DNA of 64,000 nt from Ralstonia sp. 25mfcol4.1 (GTDB lineage: Bacteria > Pseudomonadota > Gammaproteobacteria > Burkholderiales > Burkholderiaceae): positions 62,001 through 126,000 of the forward strand of contig NZ_FNJO01000009.1 of assembly GCF_900104095.1 (NCBI RefSeq), read 5' to 3'. This document shows, piece after piece, positions 37,289 through 45,582 of the stretch; positions within the stretch are counted from its first letter, which is position 1, and every line of letters begins with the position of its first letter. The notes beneath the pieces are model-generated. The model made no database searches and was not told the origin of the DNA. It saw only the letters and a program-made list of their open reading frames with translations. A program made the translations under genes and the position numbers.

Positions 37289-38158
37289 ATGTCCCAGAAG
37301 AAATCGCCACGTTTCGAGCTGCGCAGTGGCAATGTCGACGCCCTCCTTCTCGCCCTGCAGACCGCGGACATGGACGCGCTGCGGGATGACCTTCTCTCCC
37401 GCTTCGAATCGACCCCCGATTTCTTCTCTGACGATGTGGTGGCGCTGGACCTGCGCCGCCTGGACGGCGACAGCGCGCTGGCGCTGGACCGCGTGATCGA
37501 CACCCTGGCCACCCTGAATGCCCGCGCCATCGGCGTGGTGGCGCGCCCCGAGCAGCGCGGGTGGGCGGGCGGCTTCGGGCTGCCGCTGCTGGACAGCCAG
37601 AGCCGGCGCGGCGGCCGCGACGACGCGGCCCGGGACAAGCCGGACGCCGAAAAGGGTGCCGAAACGGCTTCCGAACAGGGTGCCGCCGATGACGCGCCCG
37701 CCAGCGCCAGCCCGGCCGGCAACGGTGCGCAGGGCGCCGGTTCGGGCGCGGCCAACGGCAGCGCATCGGAAATCGCCGAGATCATGGCCGCCGCCAACGC
37801 CGCGGCCGCCACGCCGCGGGCCATCCCCACGCTGCTGATCGACAAGCCGCTGCGCTCGGGCCAGCAGGTGTACGCGCAGGGCGATGTGGTGATCCTGGAT
37901 CTGGTCAGCTACGGCGCCGAGGTCATCGCCGAAGGCAACATCCATATCTACGCCCCCCTGCGCGGCCGTGCGCTGGCGGGCGTCAAGGGCAATCCGGACG
38001 CGCGCATCTTCTGCACGTGCCTGGAGCCCGAACTGATTTCCATCGCCGGCATCTACCGGACCGCCGAGCAGACGCTCCCGGCCGAGGTGCTCGGCAAGTC
38101 GGCCCAGGTGCGCCTGGCCGACGAGAAGCTGATTCTTGAACCGCTGCGGATGAAATAA
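37289..38158 (+). CDS. minC: Septum site-determining protein MinC
   Basis: FtsZ-assembly inhibitor of the Min system, 289 residues. The N-terminal FtsZ-interacting domain (about 1-105; [19 protein letters not shown]) and the C-terminal beta-helix dimerisation domain that binds MinD (about 175-289; [34 protein letters not shown]...ARIFC) are joined by a long Ala/Gly/Asp linker of about 70 residues. I choose the ATG at 37289 (MSQKKSPRF); an ATG 27 bp upstream (37262) is also possible, and neither has a strong ribosome binding site. Confidence 0.94.
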   Translation: MSQKKSPRFELRSGNVDALLLALQTADMDALRDDLLSRFESTPDFFSDDVVALDLRRLDGDSALALDRVIDTLATLNARAIGVVARPEQRGWAGGFGLPLLDSQSRRGGRDDAARDKPDAEKGAETASEQGAADDAPASASPAGNGAQGAGSGAANGSASEIAEIMAAANAAAATPRAIPTLLIDKPLRSGQQVYAQGDVVILDLVSYGAEVIAEGNIHIYAPLRGRALAGVKGNPDARIFCTCLEPELISIAGIYRTAEQTLPAEVLGKSAQVRLADEKLILEPLRMK

Positions 38159-38207
38159 CGCCGCCGCGCCCATCACGACGAACAACTTTCATACCGGACC
38201 AAGAGCC

Positions 38208-39020
38208 ATGGCAAAAATCATCGTAGTGACCTCCGGCAAGGGAGGCGTCGGCAAGACCACCACCAGCGCGAGCTTCGCCGCCGGCCTGGCCCTGCGTGGC
38301 CACAAGACTGCCGTGATCGATTTCGACGTCGGCCTGCGCAACCTCGACCTGATCATGGGTTGCGAGCGCCGCGTGGTGTATGACCTGATCAACGTGGTGC
38401 AGGGCGAAGCCAACCTGCACCAGGCGCTGATCAAGGACAAGAAGTGCGAGAACCTGTTCATCCTGCCGGCGTCGCAGACGCGCGACAAGGAGGCGCTGAC
38501 GCGCGAGGGCGTGGAAAAGGTCATCAACGACCTGAAAGCCATGGATTTCGAATACATCGTCTGCGATTCGCCGGCCGGCATCGAGACCGGCGCGCTGATG
38601 GCCATGTACTTTGCCGACGAGGCGCTGATCGTGACCAACCCCGAAGTCTCGTCGGTACGTGACTCGGACCGCATCCTGGGCATCCTGGCATCGAAAACCA
38701 AGCGCGCCAGCGAAGGCGAGACCATCAAGGAACACCTGCTGATCACGCGCTACAACCCCAAGCGCGTACATGGCGGCGAGATGCTGTCGCTGACCGACAT
38801 CCAGGAAATCCTGCGCATCAAGTTGATCGGCGTGGTACCGGAATCGGAAGCCGTGCTGCATGCTTCGAACCAGGGCACCCCGGCCATCCACCTGGAAGGC
38901 ACGGATGTGGCCGACGCCTACGGCGACGTGGTGGACCGCTTCCTGGGCAAGGACAAGCCGCTGCGTTTCACTGACTACCAGAAGCCGGGCCTGCTCTCGC
39001 GCATCTTCGGCAACAAGTAA
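38208..39020 (+). CDS. minD: Septum site-determining ATPase MinD
   Basis: A 270-residue ParA/MinD-type ATPase that recruits MinC to the membrane and oscillates with MinE. The deviant Walker [10 protein letters not shown] (residues 10-18, signature K11 and K16), switch [11 protein letters not shown] and Walker [12 protein letters not shown] are intact. The C-terminal amphipathic membrane-targeting helix ends [12 protein letters not shown]. It is 49 bp after minC and 17 bp before minE. Confidence 0.97.
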   Translation: MAKIIVVTSGKGGVGKTTTSASFAAGLALRGHKTAVIDFDVGLRNLDLIMGCERRVVYDLINVVQGEANLHQALIKDKKCENLFILPASQTRDKEALTREGVEKVINDLKAMDFEYIVCDSPAGIETGALMAMYFADEALIVTNPEVSSVRDSDRILGILASKTKRASEGETIKEHLLITRYNPKRVHGGEMLSLTDIQEILRIKLIGVVPESEAVLHASNQGTPAIHLEGTDVADAYGDVVDRFLGKDKPLRFTDYQKPGLLSRIFGNK

Positions 39021-39037
39021 AAGGAGGGCTCATCCAT

Positions 39038-39292
39038 ATGTCGATCCTGTCCTTCCTGCTCGGGGAGAAGAAGAAGTCCGCGTCGGTCGCCAAGGAGCGC
39101 CTGCAGATCATTCTCGCCCACGAACGTTCCGGCCATTCGGCGCCGGCCGACTACCTGCCGGCCCTGCAGCGCGAACTGGTGGCCGTCATCTCGAAATACG
39201 TGAAGATCAGCGACCAGGATCTGCGCGTCAGCCTTGAGCGCCAGGACAACCTGGAAGTGCTCGAGGTCAAGATCGAGATTCCGCAGGCCTGA
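39038..39292 (+). CDS. minE: Cell division topological specificity factor MinE
   Basis: An 84-residue activator of MinD ATPase. It has the N-terminal membrane-targeting start [16 protein letters not shown], the MinD-contact segment [14 protein letters not shown] and the C-terminal dimerisation domain ending [13 protein letters not shown]. Translation is likely strong, with AAAAGGAGG upstream. Last gene of minCDE. Confidence 0.96.
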   Translation: MSILSFLLGEKKKSASVAKERLQIILAHERSGHSAPADYLPALQRELVAVISKYVKISDQDLRVSLERQDNLEVLEVKIEIPQA

Positions 39293-39386
39293 CCTGCCGC
39301 ACGCCGGCCAGCGTCGGCACCGCGCCCCCCGCCATCCCCACCGAGGGATAACCCTTCCCTACATTCGTTGGGGATATTGCAGCGCA

Positions 39387-39410
39387 ACAACCGCCACGCG
39401 TGGCGGTTGT
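39387..39410. promoter_or_regulatory. Perfect 24-bp palindrome downstream of minE
   Basis: ACAACCGCCACG followed directly by its exact complement CGTGGCGGTTGT, with the flanks CGCAA and TTGCG extending the symmetry after a one-base break. No T run follows. It could be a hairpin ending min transcription or a protein-binding site for the porin promoter. Confidence 0.5.
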
Positions 39411-39624
39411 ATTGCGTGCTGCTGCCCGCCTCCTTTCCCGCTCCCCGCCTGACCTGCACCGCCCTGGCGCATGGTGCCATGCACCAATTCGCGGGCCTTC
39501 CGACATTGTGTAGCGGCAAACCAACGGATTTGCACCAAATGTCTTCTCGGAACGCGCCTGCGCTTCGGATTTATGTCCGAAACATCCGCCTTTTGTTAAA
39601 TTTTCGCGGCGTTTAGTGCAAACG

Positions 39625-39633
39625 TTATCCACA
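39625..39633 (+). promoter_or_regulatory. Consensus DnaA box upstream of the porin gene
   Basis: TTATCCACA matches the DnaA-box consensus at all nine positions and lies 57 bp before the porin start codon. A single box may be chance, but it could let DnaA influence porin transcription. Confidence 0.4.
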
Positions 39634-39689
39634 AAGAAGGACGCGCCGTGATCCGGGGCGATCCGACCACAAGACAGAAAAGGAGCACC

Positions 39690-40817
39690 ATGAAGAAATC
39701 GCTACTGGCCCTCGCCGTTGGTTCGCTGTGCGCAGGCAGCGCGTTCGCGCAATCGTCGGTCACGCTGTACGGCATCATTGACAACAGCGTTCACTACACC
39801 ACCAATGCCGACGCGCAGAACCACGGCCAACTGGCCCTGGACAATGGCGCGATCACGCAAAGCCGTTGGGGCATCAAGGGCTCGGAAGCCCTGGGCAACA
39901 ACCTGAAGGCGATCTTCCAGCTGGAAAACGGCTTCAACGGCGACAACGGCACGATGAGCTCGCCGGGCCAGATCTTCAACCGTCAAGCCTATGTTGGCCT
40001 GGCCGGCGACTTCGGCTCGGTCAAGCTGGGCCGCCAGTACACCGAAGGGTTTAACTTCTTCGGCGACTACGATCCGCTGACCATCGGTAACTACAACGGC
40101 AACTCGTGGATGTACTACAGCCTGACGCAGCTGCGCCGTAACAACGTGATCAGCTACAGCGGCTCGTTCAGCGGCCTGGACGTCGGCCTGAGCTACGGCT
40201 TCGGCGAAACCCCGGGCAGCTTCACGAAGGCCAGCGGTTCGGGCGCCGGCACGAACTCGCCGTACTTCGGCGCACGCGTGGCCTACAACTGGGGTCCCCT
40301 GGGCTTCGGTGGCGTGTACCAGGAAATCCGTGACGCCAACGGCAACAAGCAGCAAATGTGGGGCGCTGCCGGTAAGTACACGTACGGTCCGGCCAAGTTC
40401 TTCCTGGGCTACATCGGCGGCAAGGACAAGACCGGCGTGATCGACAACACGCTGAACAACGCCCTGGTCGTGTCGACCACTCGCTGGAACAACCCGACCG
40501 GCGCCCAGCTGGCTGGCCTGGCTCCGGCCAACCCGCGCAAGGACACGCTGGGCTACGCTGGTGTGACGTACAACGTCACGCCGGCCCTGGCCCTGACCGG
40601 CGCCTTCTACGGCGACTACGTCGAGAACAAGAACGGCGTCAACGACAACAACGGTCGTCGCTACACCGCCGCGTTCATCGCCGAGTACTCGCTGTCGAAG
40701 CGTACCCAGGTCTACGGCGCCGCCGACTGGAACAAGGTTTCGGGCGCAACCGAAACCGAACTGCCGGGTCGTGGCAACCAGACCAGCTTCGGCGCTGGCA
40801 TCCGCCACATTTTCTGA
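39690..40817 (+). CDS. Gram-negative (GBP-type) outer membrane porin
   Basis: A 375-residue trimeric beta-barrel porin of the betaproteobacterial type. A signal peptide (MKKSLLALAVGSLCAGSAFA) is followed by QSSVTLYGIIDNSVHY, the typical mature start, and by the motifs SRWGIKGSEALGNNLKAIFQLE, NRQAYVGLAGDFGSVKLGRQY and a C-terminal GAGIRHIF ending in Phe for BAM recognition. AAAAGGAG precedes the ATG closely. Its codon choice looks less GC3-extreme than neighbours, as expected for a highly expressed gene. A terminator follows at 40844. Confidence 0.95.
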   Translation: MKKSLLALAVGSLCAGSAFAQSSVTLYGIIDNSVHYTTNADAQNHGQLALDNGAITQSRWGIKGSEALGNNLKAIFQLENGFNGDNGTMSSPGQIFNRQAYVGLAGDFGSVKLGRQYTEGFNFFGDYDPLTIGNYNGNSWMYYSLTQLRRNNVISYSGSFSGLDVGLSYGFGETPGSFTKASGSGAGTNSPYFGARVAYNWGPLGFGGVYQEIRDANGNKQQMWGAAGKYTYGPAKFFLGYIGGKDKTGVIDNTLNNALVVSTTRWNNPTGAQLAGLAPANPRKDTLGYAGVTYNVTPALALTGAFYGDYVENKNGVNDNNGRRYTAAFIAEYSLSKRTQVYGAADWNKVSGATETELPGRGNQTSFGAGIRHIF

Positions 40818-40821
40818 TCGT

Positions 40822-41628
40822 TCACTCGATCTGCTGTTCTGGGAAAGGCACCTTCGGGTGCCTTTTTTTTCGTCCGGCGCCAGCCGGTGCCACCTGCGCG
40901 GCCGCGTCGCGGGCAGATCCGTCGTCCAGCAGTTCCAGCCGGTAGCCGTAGGTGTAGACCGGCACCACGCGCACCCCGTTTTCGTCCCACAGCCCGAGCT
41001 TGTTGCGCACGCGCGAGATGTGCGTGTCGATGGTGCGCGACATCGGCGAGAACTCGCGTCCCCACACCGCCGTCACCATGTGCTCGCGCGGCACCACGCG
41101 ATTGGCATGGCGGAACATCAGCAGCGCCAGTTCGAATTCCTTGGGCGTGAGCGGCACCACCGCGCCGTCGCGCGTGGCATGGTGCGTCACGATGTCGAAT
41201 GCGTAGCGGCCCCAGGTCAGGCGGTCGTCGTAGCGCTGGCGCGTATCGGGATAGACCCGTCGCAGCAGCGCCTGGATGCGTGCGGACAGTTCCACCGGCC
41301 GGATCGGCTTGACCATGTAGTCGTCGGCGCCGGCAGCCAGGGCCGCCACGATATCGGCCTCGGCCTGGCGCCGGGCCACGAACATCACCGGCACGCGCGG
41401 GTCCAGGTGCGTGCGCACCCAGTGCAGCACTTCCAGGCCGGATACCTGCGGCACGTCCCAGTCCAGCAGTAGCAGGTCGAACGTGACCTTGCGCAAGGTC
41501 AGCAACATGCGGCGGCCGTCGGTAAAGGTCACGCACTCATGGCCGGCGCCGTTCACGATGGCGCGGATCATCGCCGCCTGGGCGCTGTCGTTCTCCAGTG
41601 AAGCCACCCTCAGTCCTGTGTTCGTCAT
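40822..41628 (-). CDS. Orphan OmpR-type response regulator with degenerate receiver
   Basis: A 268-residue regulator. The receiver (1-120) keeps D56 (LLLDWDV) and K107 (DDYMVKPI), but the usual second acidic residue is N13 and the conserved Ser/Thr switch is A85. The winged-helix DNA-binding domain spans about 135-235 (LTPKEFELALLMF, SRTIDTHISRVRNKLGL, VYTYGYRLELL). No histidine kinase is nearby. It is divergent from a second regulator at 41819 and convergent with the porin. The last 20 or so codons (KKRHPKVPFPEQQIE) overlap the porin terminator hairpin. Confidence 0.88.
   Translation of the reverse strand: MTNTGLRVASLENDSAQAAMIRAIVNGAGHECVTFTDGRRMLLTLRKVTFDLLLLDWDVPQVSGLEVLHWVRTHLDPRVPVMFVARRQAEADIVAALAAGADDYMVKPIRPVELSARIQALLRRVYPDTRQRYDDRLTWGRYAFDIVTHHATRDGAVVPLTPKEFELALLMFRHANRVVPREHMVTAVWGREFSPMSRTIDTHISRVRNKLGLWDENGVRVVPVYTYGYRLELLDDGSARDAAAQVAPAGAGRKKRHPKVPFPEQQIE
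40844..40870 (+). terminator. Intrinsic terminator of the porin gene
   Basis: A 9-bp perfect stem (AAAGGCACC / GGTGCCTTT) with a TTCG tetraloop followed by eight T. It lies 26 bp after the porin stop but inside the 3' coding end of the convergent response-regulator gene. Confidence 0.92.
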
Positions 41629-41641
41629 GCGTCGTCGCGTT

Positions 41642-41654
41642 CCCCGATTCGGGG
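41642..41654. promoter_or_regulatory. Inverted repeat in the leader of the 40822-41628 regulator
   Basis: CCCCGA-T-TCGGGG, a short perfect inverted repeat 13 bp upstream of the start codon of the minus-strand regulator. It may be an mRNA hairpin or an operator. Confidence 0.3.
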
Positions 41655-41723
41655 CCCCGGTGATTAAGTCCGACGACCATTAGATGCGGAGTTGCGCACA
41701 AACCCTATAAGACGATGCTCATT

Positions 41724-41740
41724 TTTGTGTCCGCCACAAA
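41724..41740. promoter_or_regulatory. Inverted repeat between the divergent regulators
   Basis: TTTGTG-TCCGC-CACAAA in the roughly 190-bp shared upstream region of the two response regulators. Its symmetry and location suit an operator, possibly autoregulatory. Confidence 0.4.
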
Positions 41741-41818
41741 TGTTTACTTCGTCCTCAGCGGGCCGCGACCTACCATGGGCCGCATTGAATGACCGGCAAG
41801 GACTGCAAGGAACCCAAC

Positions 41819-42541
41819 GTGAAGATCGCCGCGCTTGAAGATAATCCGGCTCGCATCATGGTGCTGGAGCGCGCCCTGCAACGGGGCGGGCACCATCTGG
41901 CACGCTTCCGCTGCGGGCCGCCCCTGGTCGATGCCATCCATGCCGAGCCCTTCGACATGCTGCTGCTGGACCGCGACGTGGCCGACGCCGATGCCGAGGA
42001 ATTGCTCGACTGGGTCCGACGCACGCTCGGACACGGTTTGCCCGTGATGATGTTCGGTGCCAGCGACGCCGAATCGGATGTGGCGCGCTGCCTGATGGCC
42101 GGCGCCGATGCCTACGTGCCGCAGCCCGTACGCGACGGCGAACTGCTCGCGCGTATCGAGGCACTGGGCCGGCGCGCCGCCGCGCAGCCGGTGCGGCCGG
42201 CCACCGCGCCGGCCGGGGTACTGGAAAACGGCCCCGATCAGCTGGTCTGCGGTGAATTCCGCTTCGCGGTGGCCGAGCGCCAGGTCTGGGTGAAAGGCAT
42301 GCCGGTGACGCTGTCGCCGAAGGAATATGCGCTGGCGCTGCTGCTGTTCCGCAACCTCGGCACGCTGGTCATGCGCCGGACGATGATCGACAAGGTCTGG
42401 CGCGGTGCCGACATGGAAGAACAGTCGCGCACCATCGACAGCCATCTGTCACGCATCCGGACCAAGCTGGCGCTATGGCCGTTCAACGGCGTGATGCTGC
42501 GCACGGTCTACCGGCTCGGCAGCCGGCTCGACGTGGCTTGA
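41819..42541 (+). CDS. Orphan OmpR-type response regulator with atypical receiver
   Basis: A 240-residue regulator paralogous to the divergent gene. The receiver keeps the acidic pair (LEDNP) and D51 (LLLDRDV), but the Ser/Thr switch is G80 and the invariant Lys is Q102 (YVPQPV), so ordinary phosphorylation-driven activation is doubtful. The DNA-binding winged helix is intact (LSPKEYALALLLF, SRTIDSHLSRIRTKLAL). I prefer the GTG at 41819, which has AAGGA 7 bp upstream, over an ATG 30 bp earlier that lacks one. No partner kinase is encoded nearby. Confidence 0.85.
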   Translation: MKIAALEDNPARIMVLERALQRGGHHLARFRCGPPLVDAIHAEPFDMLLLDRDVADADAEELLDWVRRTLGHGLPVMMFGASDAESDVARCLMAGADAYVPQPVRDGELLARIEALGRRAAAQPVRPATAPAGVLENGPDQLVCGEFRFAVAERQVWVKGMPVTLSPKEYALALLLFRNLGTLVMRRTMIDKVWRGADMEEQSRTIDSHLSRIRTKLALWPFNGVMLRTVYRLGSRLDVA

Positions 42542-42588
42542 AGAAAGTATGAGTTGAGGAAGGGCTCAGCGCCCTGCCCCGGGAACCC

Positions 42589-43578
42589 TCAATCCGCCTT
42601 GATGCCCGCTTCCTTCACGATGCGGGCGTTTTCCTGCGATTCGGCGTGGATGGCCTTGGCGAATTGCGCCGCCGTGCCGCCGGTAGGCACCTCGCCGCCG
42701 CGCATCAGGCGATCGCGCACCTCGGGCTCGGCCAGCGCCTTGTTCAGTTCGGCGTTGAGCTTGTCGATGATGGCCGCCGGCGTCTTGCCCGGCGCGAAGA
42801 TGCCGAACGTAGAGGTCAGGTTGGCCTTCGGATAGCCGAGTTCGTCGAACGTCGGCACATTGGGCAGACTGTCGAGCCGTCTGGGCGCGCCCACGGCGAT
42901 GGCCCGCAGGCGGCCGGCCTGCATATGCTGGCTCAGCATCGGGCTGGCGTTGGTGCTCATCACCTCGAACTGCCCGCCCAGCGCGTCGTTCATCTGCTGG
43001 CCGGCACCCTTGTAGGGGATCAGCGTGATATCGGCCCTGGACTTCGAGCGCACCTGTTCCAGCATCACGTGGCCCACCGTGCCCAGGCCCGACGTGGCCC
43101 AGCGCACCGAGCCCGGCCTGGCCTTCGACTGGGCGACCACGTCCTGGAAGGTCTTGCCGGTGAAGCTCGGCGTGGCGATCACCAGTACCGGCGAGTACAT
43201 CACGCTCATGACCGGCGCCACATCGCGCTGCGGGTCATAGTTGACGTGGCCCACGTGCGGATTGAGCGTCAGCGGGCTGGTCGAGGCGAAACCGAGCGTG
43301 TAACCATCGGGCGCGGCCTTGGCCACGGCGTCGATGCCGATGCTGCCGCCGGCGCCAGCCTTGTTTTCCACCACCACCGACGTGCCCATCTGGACCGACA
43401 GCTTTTCGCCCAGCGCGCGCGCCACGGCGTCGCTGATCCCACCGGTGGGATAGGCCACGATCATGCGGATCGGCCGGCTCGGGTAGTTGTCAGCGGCAAG
43501 GGCGGGGGCAGCGGCGGAGGCCATCAGCGTGACGGCGAGGCAGGCGGCGCGCAGCGGCAGGAGACGGAAAACGGCCAT
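42589..43578 (-). CDS. Tripartite tricarboxylate transporter (Bug/TctC) substrate-binding protein
   Basis: A 329-residue periplasmic binding protein with signal peptide (cleavage after APALAA) and the Bug-family pattern DNYPSRPIRMIVAYPTGG, LGEKLSVQMGTSVVVENKAGAGGSIG, and SSPVLVIAT/LGTVGHVMLEQ-type segments. Bug proteins are greatly expanded in Cupriavidus and Bordetella and bind small organic acids. No TctA/TctB membrane genes are adjacent, which is usual for orphan Bug genes. The ligand is unknown. Confidence 0.92.
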   Translation of the reverse strand: MAVFRLLPLRAACLAVTLMASAAAPALAADNYPSRPIRMIVAYPTGGISDAVARALGEKLSVQMGTSVVVENKAGAGGSIGIDAVAKAAPDGYTLGFASTSPLTLNPHVGHVNYDPQRDVAPVMSVMYSPVLVIATPSFTGKTFQDVVAQSKARPGSVRWATSGLGTVGHVMLEQVRSKSRADITLIPYKGAGQQMNDALGGQFEVMSTNASPMLSQHMQAGRLRAIAVGAPRRLDSLPNVPTFDELGYPKANLTSTFGIFAPGKTPAAIIDKLNAELNKALAEPEVRDRLMRGGEVPTGGTAAQFAKAIHAESQENARIVKEAGIKAD

Positions 43579-43728
43579 GGTCGGGCTTTGGAAGCGGGAA
43601 TTACGTGGGATGGGCGCGTACGCGGCGCGCGGAGAAAATCGTCTGGGAACCGGGTGGCGCGCGTCGGCGGCGTCCGGCCAGCCGCTATCTTAGCTGATCG
43701 GCTACGCCACCCCTGCCGCGCGGGCGGC

Positions 43729-43865
43729 TATCGCACCAGCGGGTACCGGGACGTTTATCGCACCAGCGGGTGTCGGGACGGTTATCGGACCAGCGGGTGC
43801 TCGGGACGGCTATCGGACCAGCGGGTGTCGGGACGGCTATCGGACCAGCGGGTGCTCGGGCACCC
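43729..43865. repeat. 27-bp tandem repeat overlapping the 3' end of a small gene
   Basis: Five imperfect copies starting at 43730, 43757, 43784, 43812 and 43839 with periods of 27, 27, 28 and 27 bp; consensus atcgNaccagcgggtNNcgg then gacg. On the minus strand the first copy encodes the last residues HPLVR and the TAG stop of the gene at 43837-44076, and later copies again contain TAG or TAA. The array therefore looks like an amplification of that gene's 3' end. Confidence 0.85.
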
Positions 43866-44076
43866 ACGACACGAACAGTTCGTTGGCGCGGTCGTAGAGC
43901 CGCCAGGCCGTACCGCATTCGCGGCAGGTGAACGACATCATGCTGAAGGGCACGCCAGCCGCGCTCTGGCTGACCAGCGGTGCGGTATTGCGCAGCGCCA
44001 GGCACGGATGCGGCTCGCGGCGGCGCGGATCTTCGGCGAGGGCCAGGCAGTGGGCGCAGGCGGGACGGGCAGACAT
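43837..44076 (-). CDS. Small four-cysteine (zinc-ribbon-like) protein
   Basis: A 79-residue protein starting MSARPACAHC. Two Cys-x2-Cys pairs (C7/C10 and C51/C54, the latter in FTCRECGTAWRLYD) could bind one zinc as in a zinc ribbon. I do not recognise the family. An in-frame start 39 bp upstream (44115) is possible. It is divergent from the M20 peptidase gene. The 3' end runs into a tandem repeat. The Cys pattern and hydrophilic composition support a real gene, but the evidence is modest. Confidence 0.6.
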   Translation of the reverse strand: MSARPACAHCLALAEDPRRREPHPCLALRNTAPLVSQSAAGVPFSMMSFTCRECGTAWRLYDRANELFVSWVPEHPLVR

Positions 44077-44219
44077 GGCGGGTAATGCGGAGGGCTGGGG
44101 TACGGCGGACTTCATGACCCAGATGATGCCGCAAAACCGATGCCAGGGTACTGGACCCGTGCGCGTTGCGCGCGCAACATGTCGGCTTCACACCACCAGG
44201 AAGAAAGAGGAGTCGTTTC

Positions 44220-45521
44220 GTGCCCGTCCCCCGCCCCGTGTTTCGTCATCGTCCTGTCACCCTGTCGTCGGCCGCCCTGGCCACCGCGCTGTTTGCCAGC
44301 ACCGCCGCAGCGGCGCCGGTCGAACCCGTCTACCAGCTTGCCCAGCAGGAAAAGCCCGCGCTCATCGGCACCATGAAGGATCTGGTGTCGATCGAATCCG
44401 GCAGCAAGGACATCGAAGGCCTGGACCGCATTGCCAATCTGATCCGCGACCGGCTGGCCGCCATGGGTGGCGACGCCAGGCTGGTGGAGCCGACCGAGGT
44501 CTACCGCATGGAGGACACGCCCGAGAAAGTGGGCAAGATGGTGCATGCCACATTCAAGGGCACGGGCAAGCGCAAGATCATGCTGATCGCCCACATGGAC
44601 ACCGTGTACCTGCGCGGCATGCTGGCACAGCAGCCGTTCCGCGTCGAAGGCGACAAGGCCTACGGGCTGGGCATCGCCGATGACAAGAACGGCGTGGCCG
44701 TGATCCTGCACACCGTGGCGATCCTGCAGAAGATGAACTTCAAGGACTACGGCACGCTGACCGTGCTGATCAATGGCGACGAGGAAATCAGCTCGCCGGG
44801 CGCCCGCGCGATGCTGACGAAGCTTGGATCGGAGCAGGACGCCGTGTTCTCCTGCGAGGCGACGCGCGTGACCGGAGACCGCCTGTCGCTGGCCACCAGC
44901 GGCATCGGCGCCATCGCGCTCAAGGTGGAGGGCAAGTCATCGCACGCGGGCAGCTCGCCGGAACTCGGCCGGAATGCGCTGTACGAGATGTCACACCAGA
45001 TCCTGCAGATGCGCGACCTGTCGAATCCCGATACCGGGCTCAAGGTCAACTGGACGCTGTCGCAGGCCGGCACCAATCGCAACGTGATTCCAGCCGTGGC
45101 CTCGGCCCAGGCCGATGTGCGCGTGCTGCGCACCGCCGACTACGACGGCCTGGAGAAGACGCTGAAGGAACGGACGCAGAAGAAGCTGATTCCCGACGCC
45201 AAGGTCGAGGTCAAGTTCGAGCGCCGCCGTCCGCCGCTGGAGGTCACGCCGGCCGCGCGCGCCCTGGCCGCCCATGCCCAGGGCATCTATGCGGAAATCG
45301 GTGAAAAGCTGGCCGTCTATGACACGGCCGAAGGCGGCGGCACCGATGCCGCGTTTGCCGCGGCAGCCACCAAGGCGCCGGTCATCGAACGCTTCGGCCT
45401 GCGCGGGTTCGGCGCCCATTCGAACGACGCCGAGTATGTGGACCTGAACTCGGTCACGCCGCGCCTGTACCTGCTGACGCGCATGATCATGGATGTGTCG
45501 CAGGACAAGGCCGGCAAGTAG
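44220..45521 (+). CDS. M20-family zinc carboxypeptidase (glutamate carboxypeptidase-like), exported
   Basis: A 433-residue metallopeptidase resembling CPG2-type glutamate carboxypeptidases. The N-terminal signal peptide ends near STAAAA. Zinc ligands and catalytic residues are visible: H and D in AHMDTVY, bridging D in GIADDKNG, the Glu pair in NGDEEISS, D in GGGTDAAFA and H in GFGAHSNDAEYV. The dimerisation domain begins near VEGKSSHAGSSPELG. I take the GTG at 44220 as start because GAGGAG lies 7 bp upstream and the signal peptide follows directly. Confidence 0.92.
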   Translation: MPVPRPVFRHRPVTLSSAALATALFASTAAAAPVEPVYQLAQQEKPALIGTMKDLVSIESGSKDIEGLDRIANLIRDRLAAMGGDARLVEPTEVYRMEDTPEKVGKMVHATFKGTGKRKIMLIAHMDTVYLRGMLAQQPFRVEGDKAYGLGIADDKNGVAVILHTVAILQKMNFKDYGTLTVLINGDEEISSPGARAMLTKLGSEQDAVFSCEATRVTGDRLSLATSGIGAIALKVEGKSSHAGSSPELGRNALYEMSHQILQMRDLSNPDTGLKVNWTLSQAGTNRNVIPAVASAQADVRVLRTADYDGLEKTLKERTQKKLIPDAKVEVKFERRRPPLEVTPAARALAAHAQGIYAEIGEKLAVYDTAEGGGTDAAFAAAATKAPVIERFGLRGFGAHSNDAEYVDLNSVTPRLYLLTRMIMDVSQDKAGK

Positions 45522-45533
45522 CGATGATGGTCT

Positions 45534-45568
45534 TGCGCCCCTCGCCAGCAAGGCGGGAGAGGGGCGCA
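45534..45568. terminator. Hairpin between convergent M20 peptidase and MFS genes
   Basis: A 10-bp perfect outer stem (TGCGCCCCTC / GAGGGGCGCA) with an inner GCC-AGCAA-GGC. It shares the CTC...GGGAGAGGGG core of the kdp intergenic repeats. There is no T run, so it may be a dispersed repeat acting as a bidirectional terminator. Confidence 0.55.
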
Positions 45569-45582
45569 CCCAGCAAACCTCG

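Larger units (their letters stand above)
39293..39689. other. Regulatory gap between minE and the porin gene
   Basis: About 400 bp without a convincing gene. It contains a perfect 24-bp palindrome at 39387-39410, an inverted repeat CGGA-N6-TCCG near 39567-39580, and a consensus DnaA box TTATCCACA at 39625-39633. It should also hold the porin promoter; TTGTTA at about 39593 is a possible -35 element, with no clear -10. Confidence 0.55.

Noticed and set aside
43729-43865. CRISPR-like array
   Set aside because: The copies are adjacent with no unique spacers and part of the array is coding; it is a tandem repeat.
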